Shown here: positions 1 through 9,095 of the stretch, piece by piece
Numbering within the stretch: position 1 is the first letter of the stretch
How the letters are laid out: each line of letters starts with the position of its first letter
Assembly: GCF_002257645.1 (NCBI RefSeq)
Contig: NZ_NQMO01000002.1
Span: 868,001-932,000, forward strand
From: Paenibacillus sp. XY044
Lineage (GTDB): Bacteria > Bacillota > Bacilli > Paenibacillales > Paenibacillaceae
Direction of reading: 5' to 3'
DNA length: 64,000 nt
Made by a program: the position numbers and the translations under genes
The notes under the pieces: model-generated
What the model saw: only the letters and a program-made list of their open reading frames with translations
Databases searched by the model: none
Told to the model about the DNA's origin: nothing

Positions 1-2
1 CG

Positions 3-707
3 TGCGAGAACATCACGATCACGAACTGCACGATGATTCATGGCCATGGCGGCGTCGTGCTCGGCAGCGAAATGAGCGGGGATATCCGGAACGTCGTGAT
101 CAGCAATTGCATTTTTAAGCACACCGACCGCGGCATCCGGCTGAAATCTCGGCGGGGTCGCGGAGGAACGGTGGAGGATATCCGCGTCAGCGGCATCGTC
201 ATGGAGGAAGTCATCTGCCCGTTCATCCTGAACCTGTATTATTTTTGCGGACCGCGGGGCAAGGACAAATACGTCTGGGATAAGCGGCCTTACCCGGTCA
301 CCCGGGAAACGCCGACATTCCGGCGGATCCACTTTTCGAATGTTACCGCAAGGAACGTACATGCGGCGGCAGGGTTTATCTATGGTCTTGCGGAAAGGTA
401 TATTTCGGAATTAACGTTTGCCGATATCGACATTTCCATGGCGGAAAACCCGGTTCCGGGGCGCCCGGCCATGATGTCCGGCATCCGGGATATGAAGGCG
501 CGCGGCTTTTATTTAGGCAATGTGAGGGACATTCGGTTTGATCGGGTCACGGTTGGCGGCCATGAAGGGCCTGCATTCTACGTCGAGAACGGGGAAGATG
601 TGGAATGGCAGCAGTGCCGGTCGAAGGATACGAAGGTGCCGGAACAGCTTGTAAAACAGGTAAGCGTGGTTCCGCAGGAGGAGGATCTCAGCGAAGAGGA
701 GGTTTAA
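3..707 (+). CDS. GH28 polygalacturonase-like pectinase, C-terminal part (partial)
   Basis: This reading frame is open from the left window edge, so only the last ~234 residues are visible. The segment HGHGGVVLGSE followed by repeated 'I.NV.I.NC.F' turns is typical of the right-handed parallel beta-helix of GH28 polygalacturonases, where the H-G and G-S-E residues lie at the active site. The family hydrolyses alpha-1,4 galacturonosyl links in pectin or rhamnogalacturonan. The last ~30 residues are acidic and outside the helix. The gene ends just before an esterase and a pectinesterase on the same strand, which supports a pectin role. No signal peptide can be judged because the N-terminus is missing; many Paenibacillus GH28 proteins of this kind are cytoplasmic oligogalacturonide hydrolases. 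Confidence 0.85.
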   Translation, partial: CENITITNCTMIHGHGGVVLGSEMSGDIRNVVISNCIFKHTDRGIRLKSRRGRGGTVEDIRVSGIVMEEVICPFILNLYYFCGPRGKDKYVWDKRPYPVTRETPTFRRIHFSNVTARNVHAAAGFIYGLAERYISELTFADIDISMAENPVPGRPAMMSGIRDMKARGFYLGNVRDIRFDRVTVGGHEGPAFYVENGEDVEWQQCRSKDTKVPEQLVKQVSVVPQEEDLSEEEV

Positions 708-711
708 AAAA

Positions 712-1602
712 ATGATGAGGGAACGGCTGGAAAAGCTGCTGGGCGATCTGCCGGAGGACCGGCCTATACAGGCGGAGCTGTTGATGCAGGAAGAGACAGA
801 CGGGTACCGGCTGGAGACGCTGCTGCTGGATTTAAACGGACTAGAGCGGGTGCCCGCTTATGTCGCATTGCCTGCAAAAGGGGAGGGGCCCTACCCACTC
901 GTCGTATTCAATCACTCGCATGGCGGCAATTACGCGAACGGCCGCAGGGAGCTGATCGGCGGCAGCTCGTATTTGCAGCAGCCTTCTTTTGCCAGAACGC
1001 TGACCGGCATGGGCTATGCCGTCTGCTGCATCGACATGTGGGGCTTCCATGAGCGGTCGGGCAAGACGGAGAGTGAAATCGTCAAGGAAATGCTGTGGCA
1101 GGGACGCGTTATGTGGGGCATGATGCTGTACGACAACCGCCGGATGCTGGATTATATGTGCTCCAGGGAAGATATCGACGCCTCGAGGGTCGCGACCCTC
1201 GGCATGTCCATGGGAGGGATGATGGCCTGGTGGCTGGCGGCGCTGGACGAGCGGGTCAAGGTGACCGTGGACATTTGCGGACAGGTTGACGCGCATACCT
1301 TAATGACGAAGCGCGGACTGGATCACCACGGCTTCTATTATTACGTTCCGGGCTTGCTGAAGCACTTCACGACGCTGGAAATCCAAGCCATGATCGCACC
1401 GCGCCCAAGAATGAGCCTGACCGGTCGCAGCGATCGGCTGACCCCGGAAGAAGGCGTCGTACTGCTGGCCGAGGGCCTGCGGGAGGTGTACCGGGCTGCA
1501 GGACAGGAAGAGCATTGGCAGACGGTCATGACCGGCGGCGGCCATATGGAGACGGCCGAGATGCGGGCCCGCTGGCAGCGCTTTTTGGCGGAACACCTGT
1601 AA
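712..1602 (+). CDS. alpha/beta hydrolase (dienelactone-hydrolase/acetyl-esterase type)
   Basis: A 296-residue protein with an alpha/beta hydrolase fold. The nucleophile elbow is G-M-S-M-G-G near residue 165, a candidate acid is the Asp of GRSDRLTP, and the catalytic His is probably in GGGHMET near the C-terminus. The HSHGG motif after the third strand would form the oxyanion hole. It starts at ATG 712, five bases after the stop of the GH28 gene, and its GAGGAGG ribosome binding site lies inside the end of that gene, which indicates translational coupling. Standing between a polygalacturonase and a pectinesterase, it is likely to remove acyl groups from pectin or hemicellulose fragments. That substrate is inferred from context only. 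There is no signal peptide, so it should act in the cytoplasm. Confidence 0.8.
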   Translation: MMRERLEKLLGDLPEDRPIQAELLMQEETDGYRLETLLLDLNGLERVPAYVALPAKGEGPYPLVVFNHSHGGNYANGRRELIGGSSYLQQPSFARTLTGMGYAVCCIDMWGFHERSGKTESEIVKEMLWQGRVMWGMMLYDNRRMLDYMCSREDIDASRVATLGMSMGGMMAWWLAALDERVKVTVDICGQVDAHTLMTKRGLDHHGFYYYVPGLLKHFTTLEIQAMIAPRPRMSLTGRSDRLTPEEGVVLLAEGLREVYRAAGQEEHWQTVMTGGGHMETAEMRARWQRFLAEHL

Positions 1603-1638
1603 GGAATGACCGCAGCCCGAAACGAAAGGGGGAAGGTC

Positions 1639-2622
1639 ATGATTGTAGGAAAGCTGGATTACTGCGATTACTCGACGATTCAGGCGGCCGTGGACGCCCT
1701 GGAGAGGCAGCATCCGCAGCGGCCGGAAACCCTGTACATCCTGTCGGGTGTCTATGAAGAAGCGGTACGGATTTACCGGTCCGACCTGGCCGTGATCGGC
1801 ATCGGATATGTGGAAATCACGAAGGGCCGGTATGCCAAGGAACTGGATTCAGACGGGAATGAGATTGGCACGTTTGCGACGCCGACGCTGTTCCTGGGCG
1901 GCCGGCGGCTGCTGATCGAGAATTTGGTCGTGACCAATTCGGCCGGACAGGGCGAAGACATCGGACAGGCCGTCGCGGTCTCCGCGCACTGCGACGAAAC
2001 GGTGTTCCGCTATTGCACCTTTAAGGGGCATCAGGACACGCTGTTTACCGGTTCGCTTCCGTCCGCGCCGAAAGATGGCGGTGTGTTTGGGGGGATCCCG
2101 CTCCGGGAGCATCACCGCGAGTACCGCCAGGTCTACGAATACTGCCGCATCGAAGGCACGGTGGATTTTATATTCGGCGGGGCGGCCGCCTTCTTTAACC
2201 GCTGCGAAATCCGCAGCCTTCGCCATGCGGGCGGACATGCCGGTTACATTACCGCGGCTTCCACCCCTGAGGGGCAGGAATACGGGTACGTCTTTAATCT
2301 ATGTTATTTGACGGCGGAGCCTGGCGTGTCGGGGGTATACCTGGGGAGGCCGTGGCGCGAATACGCGCGCACCGACTTTGTGGACTGCCGGATGGGTGAA
2401 CATATCGACCCGGTGGGCTGGGACGACTGGAACGATCCGAACCGGCGGCTGACGGTCAGGTACCGGGAATTCGGCACCCGAACCGCCCCGTCCGTCCCAA
2501 CGCCTGCAGGACAACGGGCGGAATGGGCGGTGTATCAGAAAACGCTGGACGGGGCTCCGCGGAAGGATCAGATATTGGCCGGAACGGACTTTTGGAAACG
2601 AAAAGGAGAGGGAAGCGCATGA
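1639..2622 (+). CDS. CE8 pectinesterase (pectin methylesterase)
   Basis: A 327-residue pectin methylesterase that de-esterifies methyl-galacturonate. The family signatures are present: GHQDTLF with the acid/base Asp133, GTVDFIFG with the nucleophile Asp176, and YLGRPW with the substrate-binding Arg and Trp. I chose ATG 1639 rather than the upstream in-frame ATG at 1606, because a GGGGGAAGG ribosome binding site sits just before 1639 and homology begins at 'IVGKLDYCDYSTIQAAV'. No signal peptide is visible, so the enzyme would work on imported oligomers, consistent with the apparently intracellular neighbours. The stop codon overlaps the start of the GH43 gene by four bases. Confidence 0.9.
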   Translation: MIVGKLDYCDYSTIQAAVDALERQHPQRPETLYILSGVYEEAVRIYRSDLAVIGIGYVEITKGRYAKELDSDGNEIGTFATPTLFLGGRRLLIENLVVTNSAGQGEDIGQAVAVSAHCDETVFRYCTFKGHQDTLFTGSLPSAPKDGGVFGGIPLREHHREYRQVYEYCRIEGTVDFIFGGAAAFFNRCEIRSLRHAGGHAGYITAASTPEGQEYGYVFNLCYLTAEPGVSGVYLGRPWREYARTDFVDCRMGEHIDPVGWDDWNDPNRRLTVRYREFGTRTAPSVPTPAGQRAEWAVYQKTLDGAPRKDQILAGTDFWKRKGEGSA

Positions 2623-4214
2623 CCATATCCACCCAAACGGGAACCATCCAAAACCCGGTGCTGCCGGGCTTTAATCCGGATCCCTGCATCGTGCAGGCCA
2701 AGGACACTTACTATATCGCGGTGTCTTCCTTCGAGTGGCTGCCTGGCATAAGGGTATATGCCTCCAAGGACTTGGCCGTATGGGAGCACTGCACCGACGT
2801 GCTGACCGATCAGGTCGACCTGCGGGGAAATCCGAAAAACTGCAGCATCTGGGCTCCGCAGCTCAGTTACCATGACGGATTGTTTTACCTCATTTATACC
2901 GATGTAAAGAGCACCAAGCGCCCGTTCAAGGACGTTCACAATTATTTGATAACGGCGCCTTCGATTCACGGGCCATGGTCTGAGCCGGTCTATCTGAACA
3001 GCAGCGGATTCGACCCGAGTCTGTATCATGACGAAGACGGACGGAAATGGCTCCTGAACGAAATTTGGGATTATCGCATTCCGGAGGGGAATAAATCGAG
3101 CGGCATCGTCATTCAGCAGTATGATCCGCAGCAGCAAAGGCTCGTAGGCGACCCGTTCAAGCTGTTTGACGGCACGGATCTAAAGAAGACGGAAGCGCCG
3201 CATATTTATAAACAGCAAGGCTATTACTATCTGATTACGGCCGAAGGCGGCACCGGGAGCGGCCACGCCGTTACGGTAGCCCGTTCCCGCAGCCTGATGG
3301 GCCCTTATGAAGTGGACCCCCGTAATCCGATGCTGACCTCCAGGGACAACCCTGAACTGCCGCTGCAGTGTGCCGGTCACGGCAGCCTGATCCAGACGCC
3401 GCAAGGGGAATGGTACATGGCCCATTTGTGCACCCGTCCGATTGAAGGACAGTACGCGCTCCTTGGCCGGGAAACGGCATTGCAGCAGGTGTACTGGGAC
3501 GAGGAAGGATGGCTTCGCCTGACCGCCGGGGGGAACTCTCCGCAGATGGAGGTCCCGCGTCCGAAAGGGATTACGCCTGCAGAGGCTCAATCGGCCCCTG
3601 AAAAGAGCTTGTTTGAGGATTCCTTTGACGGACCGGAGCTGGCGAGAGCCTGGAATACGCTGCGCATACCGGCGGCTGAATCCTGGTGCTCGTTGGCAGA
3701 GCGGGCGGGGCATCTCCGTCTCCATGCCGGAGAATCGCCGCAAAGCTTGTTTCACCATCATATTCTGGCCGTCCGGCAGAGAGATGTCCGTTTCAGGGCC
3801 GAGACTTCGCTGGAGTTTGAACCCGCAAGCTATTTGCAGATGGCCGGTCTGATGCTTTATTTAAACGATGAAAATTATTTATACGCTTATGTGACGCAGG
3901 ATGAAGAACAAGGCAAGGTGATCCGGCTCATGCGCTGCGCGGACGATGTGTTCACCGTTGCTCCGGACATGGCTGCGGCCGGTGACGGGGAAGCCGTTCA
4001 ATTGGCTGTGGAAGTCCATGGAATCCGCGGACGGTTTTACTTCCGGTTCGGCCCGGGGCAGGACTGGGTCCCATTGTTTGAAGAACAGGACATCCGCTTC
4101 CTCTGCGGCGGCTTTACCGGCAACTTTGTCGGCATTGCCGTCCATGATATGCAGACTTTTGGAGGAAGCTATGCAGACTTTTCCCATTTTCGCTATACCG
4201 GGATGGATGCATAG
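2619..4214 (+). CDS. GH43 beta-xylosidase/arabinofuranosidase
   Basis: A 531-residue GH43 glycosidase. The N-terminal five-bladed propeller carries the general base Asp21 in NPVLPGFNPDPC, the pKa-modulating Asp132 in GFDPSLYHDEDG and the general acid Glu192 in KKTEAPHIY. The C-terminal ~190 residues form a beta-sandwich of the kind found in beta-xylosidases (GH43_C2/DUF1349 type). The start ATG at 2619 overlaps the pectinesterase stop (ATGA) and follows AAAAGGAGAGGG; a longer upstream reading lacks homology. No signal peptide is seen. It probably trims xylosyl or arabinosyl side chains of pectin or xylan fragments. The exact sugar cannot be told from sequence. It is the last gene of the operon, before a strong terminator. 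Confidence 0.9.
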   Translation: MTISTQTGTIQNPVLPGFNPDPCIVQAKDTYYIAVSSFEWLPGIRVYASKDLAVWEHCTDVLTDQVDLRGNPKNCSIWAPQLSYHDGLFYLIYTDVKSTKRPFKDVHNYLITAPSIHGPWSEPVYLNSSGFDPSLYHDEDGRKWLLNEIWDYRIPEGNKSSGIVIQQYDPQQQRLVGDPFKLFDGTDLKKTEAPHIYKQQGYYYLITAEGGTGSGHAVTVARSRSLMGPYEVDPRNPMLTSRDNPELPLQCAGHGSLIQTPQGEWYMAHLCTRPIEGQYALLGRETALQQVYWDEEGWLRLTAGGNSPQMEVPRPKGITPAEAQSAPEKSLFEDSFDGPELARAWNTLRIPAAESWCSLAERAGHLRLHAGESPQSLFHHHILAVRQRDVRFRAETSLEFEPASYLQMAGLMLYLNDENYLYAYVTQDEEQGKVIRLMRCADDVFTVAPDMAAAGDGEAVQLAVEVHGIRGRFYFRFGPGQDWVPLFEEQDIRFLCGGFTGNFVGIAVHDMQTFGGSYADFSHFRYTGMDA

Positions 4215-4243
4215 AAGAGAACCGGGTACGATCGGCAATGATG

Positions 4244-4285
4244 AAAAAAGGGGGCTGCTTCTCTAGGGAAGCAACCCCCTTTTTA
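4244..4285. terminator. bidirectional rho-independent terminator
   Basis: The stem pairs AAGGGGGCTGCTTC with GAAGCAACCCCCTT (one mismatch) around a TCTAGG loop. It is followed by T5 on the plus strand and by a T-run on the minus strand, so it can end both the pectin operon and the convergent germination operon. Confidence 0.85.
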
Positions 4286-4290
4286 GTTCC

Positions 4291-5400
4291 CTATTCATCT
4301 TTGGACGGATTAATGAACGGCCTGCGTCTCAACTGAAGACCCGTGTTTTTCAGCTCGGAGTCCAGCTTGAATTCCAGGGTCGCTCCCGAGTAAAGCTTCG
4401 GCCACCGGTTGTATTGGTCAGGCGGAATCTTCCCTCTGTAGCGGTTGCCAAGACCGAAAATATCGGATTCCTTCTCCTGGGTCAACCGGAACACCTTGTT
4501 TGCCCGCTGCTCGATGAGCCGGTTAATGGAGGCTTCCAGATGTTTCGCCTTAATATCGATCCCGCGGGCGGAATCCATCAGGGTCATCGTGAGCTTGGCA
4601 TGAATGCGGATGACGGGCTTGCCGTTCTTCATGTCGGTGTCTATGTTGGCGCTGGAATCCAAAATTTTAAGATTCATTTTCTCCGCGGTCTCGATTTCGA
4701 AAGGCGACATCTTGCCGGAAATGATTTCGTAGATCAGGGTTTCCTCCGGCGAAATCATGCCGAGCATGGTGTCATGCTTGAAATAGGCGTTGCCCGCAAC
4801 CCGGAATAAGGTATCGGAATCCGCAGCCAATACAGGCACGAGGCATTCTTCGAGCGGGTTGTAGTATCCTTTGAAAATTTCCCATAACGATACGACATTT
4901 TTCTGTGAGGTTCCGCCGGCGTAGCGTTCAAAGAACAGTTTGGTATAGGTGCCCGAGAGTTCGCCTGTCGGGTTGGAACGTTCAAATATCGACTTCATGC
5001 CGCCTGTTGTAACCGCGATTAACGTATCCAGAGGAACGGTGCGGTCCCTGATGGTGAACTCCAAATAAGGCATGAATCCTTTTTTCGCTAACGCTTGATC
5101 CAGAAAGATCGACTGGTTCTGCGACATATCCAGACTTTTGGGCAGCCTTAACCGAAGCTGGTCTATGGCTTCGATCACGGTGCCGCCCTCCTGCCTGATG
5201 ACGAAAAAATCTTTATGGGCTCCGTCCTGCGACTGGGGGAGGGGGAACCTCATCCAGACCTGTACCCGGTCGCTGCCGGCCGGCTCAATACCGATAGCGG
5301 TCACGAGGAGCCGGTTGTCGATATCTTTGACATCCCAGCAGCCGGGGAGGAAGAGAAGCATACATAAAATGGCCAGATATCGGGCTGCGCGTCTACTCAT
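4291..5400 (-). CDS. GerAC-family spore germination lipoprotein
   Basis: A 369-residue Ger(x)C-family protein. It has a lipoprotein signal peptide with the lipobox LPGC (Cys21), followed by the family's characteristic 'WDVKDIDNRLLVTAIGIE' start of the mature region. GerC proteins sit on the outer face of the spore inner membrane and form the nutrient germinant receptor with the A and B subunits. Its start overlaps the gerAB stop by four bases (ATGA at 5397-5400). It is the last gene of the operon and ends at the shared terminator. The germinant recognised by this receptor cannot be read from sequence. Confidence 0.93.
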   Translation of the reverse strand: MSRRAARYLAILCMLLFLPGCWDVKDIDNRLLVTAIGIEPAGSDRVQVWMRFPLPQSQDGAHKDFFVIRQEGGTVIEAIDQLRLRLPKSLDMSQNQSIFLDQALAKKGFMPYLEFTIRDRTVPLDTLIAVTTGGMKSIFERSNPTGELSGTYTKLFFERYAGGTSQKNVVSLWEIFKGYYNPLEECLVPVLAADSDTLFRVAGNAYFKHDTMLGMISPEETLIYEIISGKMSPFEIETAEKMNLKILDSSANIDTDMKNGKPVIRIHAKLTMTLMDSARGIDIKAKHLEASINRLIEQRANKVFRLTQEKESDIFGLGNRYRGKIPPDQYNRWPKLYSGATLEFKLDSELKNTGLQLRRRPFINPSKDE

Positions 5401-6500
5401 CGGCGTGCCCTAATCTTGTTTGAAATCAAGGACATGGCCAGTACGGCAAGTGGAAAGCAATACATTAAGTAAAGCCGAAGAACCGTGTCCCACTCCACAG
5501 CTCTTTCGATCCATTCCCATGAAGGAATGAGCCGGATGGCGGTGTATGCCGTGATTCCTGACAGCAAATACAGCCATTTCTCGTTCCATTGTGGAAATAC
5601 CGCCCGGATTGCCGTAACGATGCAGTTCATGATCAGAGCAAGCATTAAAAACAGATAAAGGATGGAGCTTACGATAAATACGGCGGTTAAATTTTCGATC
5701 AACAGCCAGTAATAGCTTACCGAGTCCATTTTGCTGATATAAGGGAGCGTCAAAATTCTTGTCATTTCCGGGCTGAACGTCAGCGCCGGCTGATAGACGG
5801 AAGCGGCCAGCAATGGCAAAAAGCAGAGCGCTGCCACGGTATACGGTCTCCACAGCTTCTTCGGATTTTTGGCGTATCTGCCGCTAGCCGCGTAGTAAAG
5901 ATAGCCTGCCCAGACGAAGGAAGTCGTGTAGAACTTTGAGCTGGTCAGAAAGTCGCCGTTGGTATGGAGCCACGGTTTACCCAGATTAAAATTGAGATCC
6001 CCGAAGCCGAGCAATACAAGCCCAACGGACAAGGGAAAGCTTACGAGCAGAAAAATGACGGAAGCGCGGATGATCGAACCGATCCCTCCGAATGCCAGAA
6101 AGACGCCAATAAAGATCATCCCGTCCAAAAACCATTGCGGCGTGCTATGAAGGATCGTCATGGAGATGATCTCGCTGTGAGCCCGGACGACGATCACCAT
6201 GGCACTCCACATAAACCAGAGCAGCGGAAGGATAAAGAGAATGACCCCCGGCCATCCCAGAACGCGCTTCGTAATCGTATATGCGTCTTCTCCCTGATGC
6301 AGAGCCAGCACTCGGCTGAACAGCCAGGCGCCCAGCACTCCGAGCAGCATCCAGGTCAGGATCGGAATCCAGTAGCTCTGGGTGGTCGATTGGAGTACAA
6401 GCCAAGGATACACATGGGAGGAGATCGCTCCGAATACCATCATCTGAACGACACAGTATTGGGGCATGGAAATGTTCAGTTCCTCGTTTGAATGCTTCAT
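5397..6500 (-). CDS. GerAB-family germination receptor permease subunit
   Basis: A 367-residue integral membrane protein of the APC-type spore germination (GerAB/endospore_germ) family, with about ten hydrophobic segments and the family's N-terminal 'ISMPQYCVVQMMVFG' transporter-like helix. This subunit is thought to bind the germinant. I placed the start at ATG 6500, four bases inside the upstream gerAA stop. The open frame continues upstream to 6956 only because it runs through gerAA in another frame, and that stretch has no homology to the family. The order A-B-C with ATGA overlaps is the normal germinant receptor operon. Confidence 0.93.
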   Translation of the reverse strand: MKHSNEELNISMPQYCVVQMMVFGAISSHVYPWLVLQSTTQSYWIPILTWMLLGVLGAWLFSRVLALHQGEDAYTITKRVLGWPGVILFILPLLWFMWSAMVIVVRAHSEIISMTILHSTPQWFLDGMIFIGVFLAFGGIGSIIRASVIFLLVSFPLSVGLVLLGFGDLNFNLGKPWLHTNGDFLTSSKFYTTSFVWAGYLYYAASGRYAKNPKKLWRPYTVAALCFLPLLAASVYQPALTFSPEMTRILTLPYISKMDSVSYYWLLIENLTAVFIVSSILYLFLMLALIMNCIVTAIRAVFPQWNEKWLYLLSGITAYTAIRLIPSWEWIERAVEWDTVLRLYLMYCFPLAVLAMSLISNKIRARR

Positions 6501-7951
6501 CTTCTCGTCCCTCTTCCGAAGGTAATCCAGTAAGTGAGCGAAAAGTGGCGGGATCCGCCGATCAGGCCGAGGCTCATGGACCGGATTCGGGCACCAGGCC
6601 CGATAGGGGTCAGATAGGAAACGCCGAACGAATTGATGCGTGAAAGATAGATGACGAGAATGCCAAGGCAGACGAAAATGCCGAGAACACCGATGATACT
6701 TGCCCCGGCCAGTATGAAGTATTTTAGTATTCGCTGAACCAGTCCCATTTGATAATCCACGACGATAAAATTGGTCAGCGCCGTCGTCGCGACAATGATC
6801 ACCAGAAGATTGCTCACGATATTCGCTTGAATGATCGCCTGTCCCAGCACCACCCCGCCAACCATCGTGACGGTGGAGCTGATCGACCTGGGCAGGCGAA
6901 TGCCGGCCTCCACGATGCAATCGAGAAGGAACAGCATGATCAGGGACTCGATCCATACGGGATAGGGCACGCCTTCCCGACTGCCTGCGGCAGCCAGGCT
7001 GATTTCCAGGCGGTTGAGGTCAATGTTCACCGAAGTGATGGCCACATAGAAGGCGGGCAGAAATAAATTGATCATTAAGGCGATGAACCGCAGCCACCTT
7101 AAAAATAATGCGATCAAGGGCGTCATGTATTGATCTTCGGGGGATTCCCAGAAATCAAAGAAAGACCCCGGGGCTATGATCGAAAACGGCGTTCCGTCCA
7201 TCACGACGATAATTTTTCCGTTTAATAGGGAGGCCGTTACCCGGTCGGGGCGTTCCGTTGTGACGGCGGCAGGGAAAAGTCGGGAGGATCCGGGGTTCAT
7301 TAACCGCAGCAATTCTCCGGAGTCCTGGATTCCTTCCTCTTGGATGGCGTTGATTTGGCCGCATGTGTATTGGACGAGGCCCGGATCGGTTATCCCGTCC
7401 AGATAAAGCACGCCCACCTTCGTGTTGGTCACTTCACCGACGCTGGTCTCCCAAATTTTCAAACGGGAGGTCTGCATCCGTTGGCGAATGAGGGCGATAT
7501 TGGTTTGATAGTTCTCGATAAAACCGTACATCGGACCTTGAATCACGTTCTCCGTTTGCGGTTGCTGGAGTCCCCGCTTCTGCGGGTTTCCCGTTTCCAG
7601 GATCAGGCCGTTGGCGGATTCCGCACCGCACAGCACCGTCTTGCCGCCGCATATCGCTTTTTCGCAAGCGGAAAAATCACCAGCCGAATAGCTGGTGCCG
7701 TAGTAGCTCTGAAGCGTGGTCAGAAGTCCGTCCTGCGGCTGCCGGCCAATATTGAACTTTAAATGATCGGAGCCGGCAAGCGTCGTGAAGTACAGCAAAT
7801 ACAGCTTGCCGGAGTCCGATCCGCTGATGCAGAGGGCCTGAAAGTCGGCCGCATGCTGAAAAGCCTCTTGAAGCCGGGGGAGAAGGAATTCAGATTCAGA
7901 GGATGTATGGTTGAGCTGCTGAAGCATCGATGTGTCTTTGCCTGGTTCCAC
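6497..7951 (-). CDS. GerAA-family germination receptor subunit
   Basis: A 484-residue GerA-family protein. A soluble N-terminal region (about 1-280) contains the family segments 'GPMYGFIENYQTNIALIRQRM' and 'TSVGEVTNTKVGVLYLDGI' (quoted in part), followed by a block of about five membrane helices after residue 285. It is shorter at the N-terminus than some homologues but carries both domains. The start is GTG 7951 with AAAGGATG upstream; a later ATG at 7927 lacks a ribosome binding site. It is the first gene of the receptor operon, expected to be made in the forespore. A sigma-G-like promoter is visible ~40 bases upstream. Confidence 0.93.
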   Translation of the reverse strand: MEPGKDTSMLQQLNHTSSESEFLLPRLQEAFQHAADFQALCISGSDSGKLYLLYFTTLAGSDHLKFNIGRQPQDGLLTTLQSYYGTSYSAGDFSACEKAICGGKTVLCGAESANGLILETGNPQKRGLQQPQTENVIQGPMYGFIENYQTNIALIRQRMQTSRLKIWETSVGEVTNTKVGVLYLDGITDPGLVQYTCGQINAIQEEGIQDSGELLRLMNPGSSRLFPAAVTTERPDRVTASLLNGKIIVVMDGTPFSIIAPGSFFDFWESPEDQYMTPLIALFLRWLRFIALMINLFLPAFYVAITSVNIDLNRLEISLAAAGSREGVPYPVWIESLIMLFLLDCIVEAGIRLPRSISSTVTMVGGVVLGQAIIQANIVSNLLVIIVATTALTNFIVVDYQMGLVQRILKYFILAGASIIGVLGIFVCLGILVIYLSRINSFGVSYLTPIGPGARIRSMSLGLIGGSRHFSLTYWITFGRGTRR

Positions 7952-7995
7952 GGGTTAATCATCCTTTGCATGCCACTTTGCCTTCAAGTCCCCCT

Positions 7996-8026
7996 AATTA
8001 TTCCAATTTGTGCTTCGAATTATGCA
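7996..8026 (-). promoter_or_regulatory. candidate sigma-G (forespore) promoter of the ger operon
   Basis: Reading the minus strand, TGCATA (8026-8021) is followed after 18 bases by AATAATT (8002-7996). This resembles the sigma-G consensus TGMATA and CATAMTA (5 of 7 in the -10). The position is ~45 bases before the gerAA start, and GerA operons are known sigma-G targets. Matched by eye only. Confidence 0.45.
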
Positions 8027-8035
8027 GGAAGCAGC

Positions 8036-9025
8036 TTATTCCGAAGGCAGTCCCGACAGCATGGACCCGTAGTGCTCCGCGATTCCCCGGCTGATTTCTG
8101 CCATGCGCACCACCAGGGATTCCGGCTCGGCGATGGTCAGCGCTTTTCCGTAGGGAAGAAGAAAGTAGGGGACGTATGAATGCAGGGAGGAGGGATCAAG
8201 CCGGTATACCGCCTCCCCTGGGCTTCGCTCAATCAGTGCATGACCGAGCAGCCAGTGCTGCTTCAGCTCGTTCAGGACATGATCGTGAGCCTGGATCCGA
8301 ACCGTGACCAAGGAAGGATCGCCAGCCGGGTCAGGCAGCAGCTGTTCCAGCAGAACGTCCTTGGCCGAAAAGTTCTCGGGGCGCTCAAAACGCTGATCCG
8401 TCACGTCCAGGCTCACAATCCGGTCGACCCGGAAGTTTCGCAATTCCTTGCGGAGATGGCAGTATCCGGTGGTGTACCATTGTCCCTTCCAGTGGATGAT
8501 GCTGTAAGGATCGAACTCCCGTACCGACCCGGTTTCGAGATCTCCATTGGAGCCGTACACCATCCGGAGGGTCTGCCTTTGTCCGGCGGCTTCCTCGAGG
8601 CATTGCAGCCGTCCTTTTTGTTCGGCGTCGATAGGCGGCTGAAGGACGGACAGCCCGCTGCTGTGGCGCTCAATCTGCGTGAGCTGCTTCTCGTTCGTAT
8701 ACCGTTTCAGCTTGTCCACGGCTCTGCCCAGCGCATCGGTATGAGGATACCCCGCTTCTTGGGCAAACACCGACGCATGGACGAGGGCCTTCTGTTCCTC
8801 CGCATCGAACACAAGCGGCGAGTCGGCAAAGGTTCCAAGGATCTGGAACCCGCCGTTCGGGCCGGAGTCGGCAATGATCGGGACACCGCTTGCGCAGAGC
8901 GAATCAATACACCGGTACACCGTGCGGACATGGATCTCCAACTCATCGGCGAGCTGCTGTGCCGTCATTCTCTTGCCGGACCGGAGCATCCAGAGGATCG
9001 AAAGCATGTTATCGGCTTTGGACAT
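8036..9025 (-). CDS. WYL-domain transcriptional regulator (YafY/DeoR-like HTH)
   Basis: A 329-residue regulator. Residues ~1-60 form a winged HTH of the HTH_11 type (MSKADNMLSILWMLRSGKRM, then QQLADELEIHVRTVYRCIDSL). A WYL domain occupies ~150-230, with the motif region 'YSIIHWKGQWYTTGYCHLR', followed by a WCX extension. WYL domains sense small ligands or nucleic acids. I chose ATG 9025 because AAAGGATTG lies correctly upstream; the frame extends to 9148 without homology. The next gene upstream on this strand is a DinB protein. Its target is unknown. Confidence 0.88.
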   Translation of the reverse strand: MSKADNMLSILWMLRSGKRMTAQQLADELEIHVRTVYRCIDSLCASGVPIIADSGPNGGFQILGTFADSPLVFDAEEQKALVHASVFAQEAGYPHTDALGRAVDKLKRYTNEKQLTQIERHSSGLSVLQPPIDAEQKGRLQCLEEAAGQRQTLRMVYGSNGDLETGSVREFDPYSIIHWKGQWYTTGYCHLRKELRNFRVDRIVSLDVTDQRFERPENFSAKDVLLEQLLPDPAGDPSLVTVRIQAHDHVLNELKQHWLLGHALIERSPGEAVYRLDPSSLHSYVPYFLLPYGKALTIAEPESLVVRMAEISRGIAEHYGSMLSGLPSE

Positions 9026-9095
9026 TGGAGCAATCCTTTCTGAAAGAAAGTTTCCCGGGAAAACGATCCAGGGTATCAGCTCCATTGTATCGCGT

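Noticed and set aside
6501..6956. N-terminal extension of the gerAB open frame
   Set aside because: This part lies within gerAA in another frame and has no homology to GerAB; the start at 6500 has the usual 4-base overlap.
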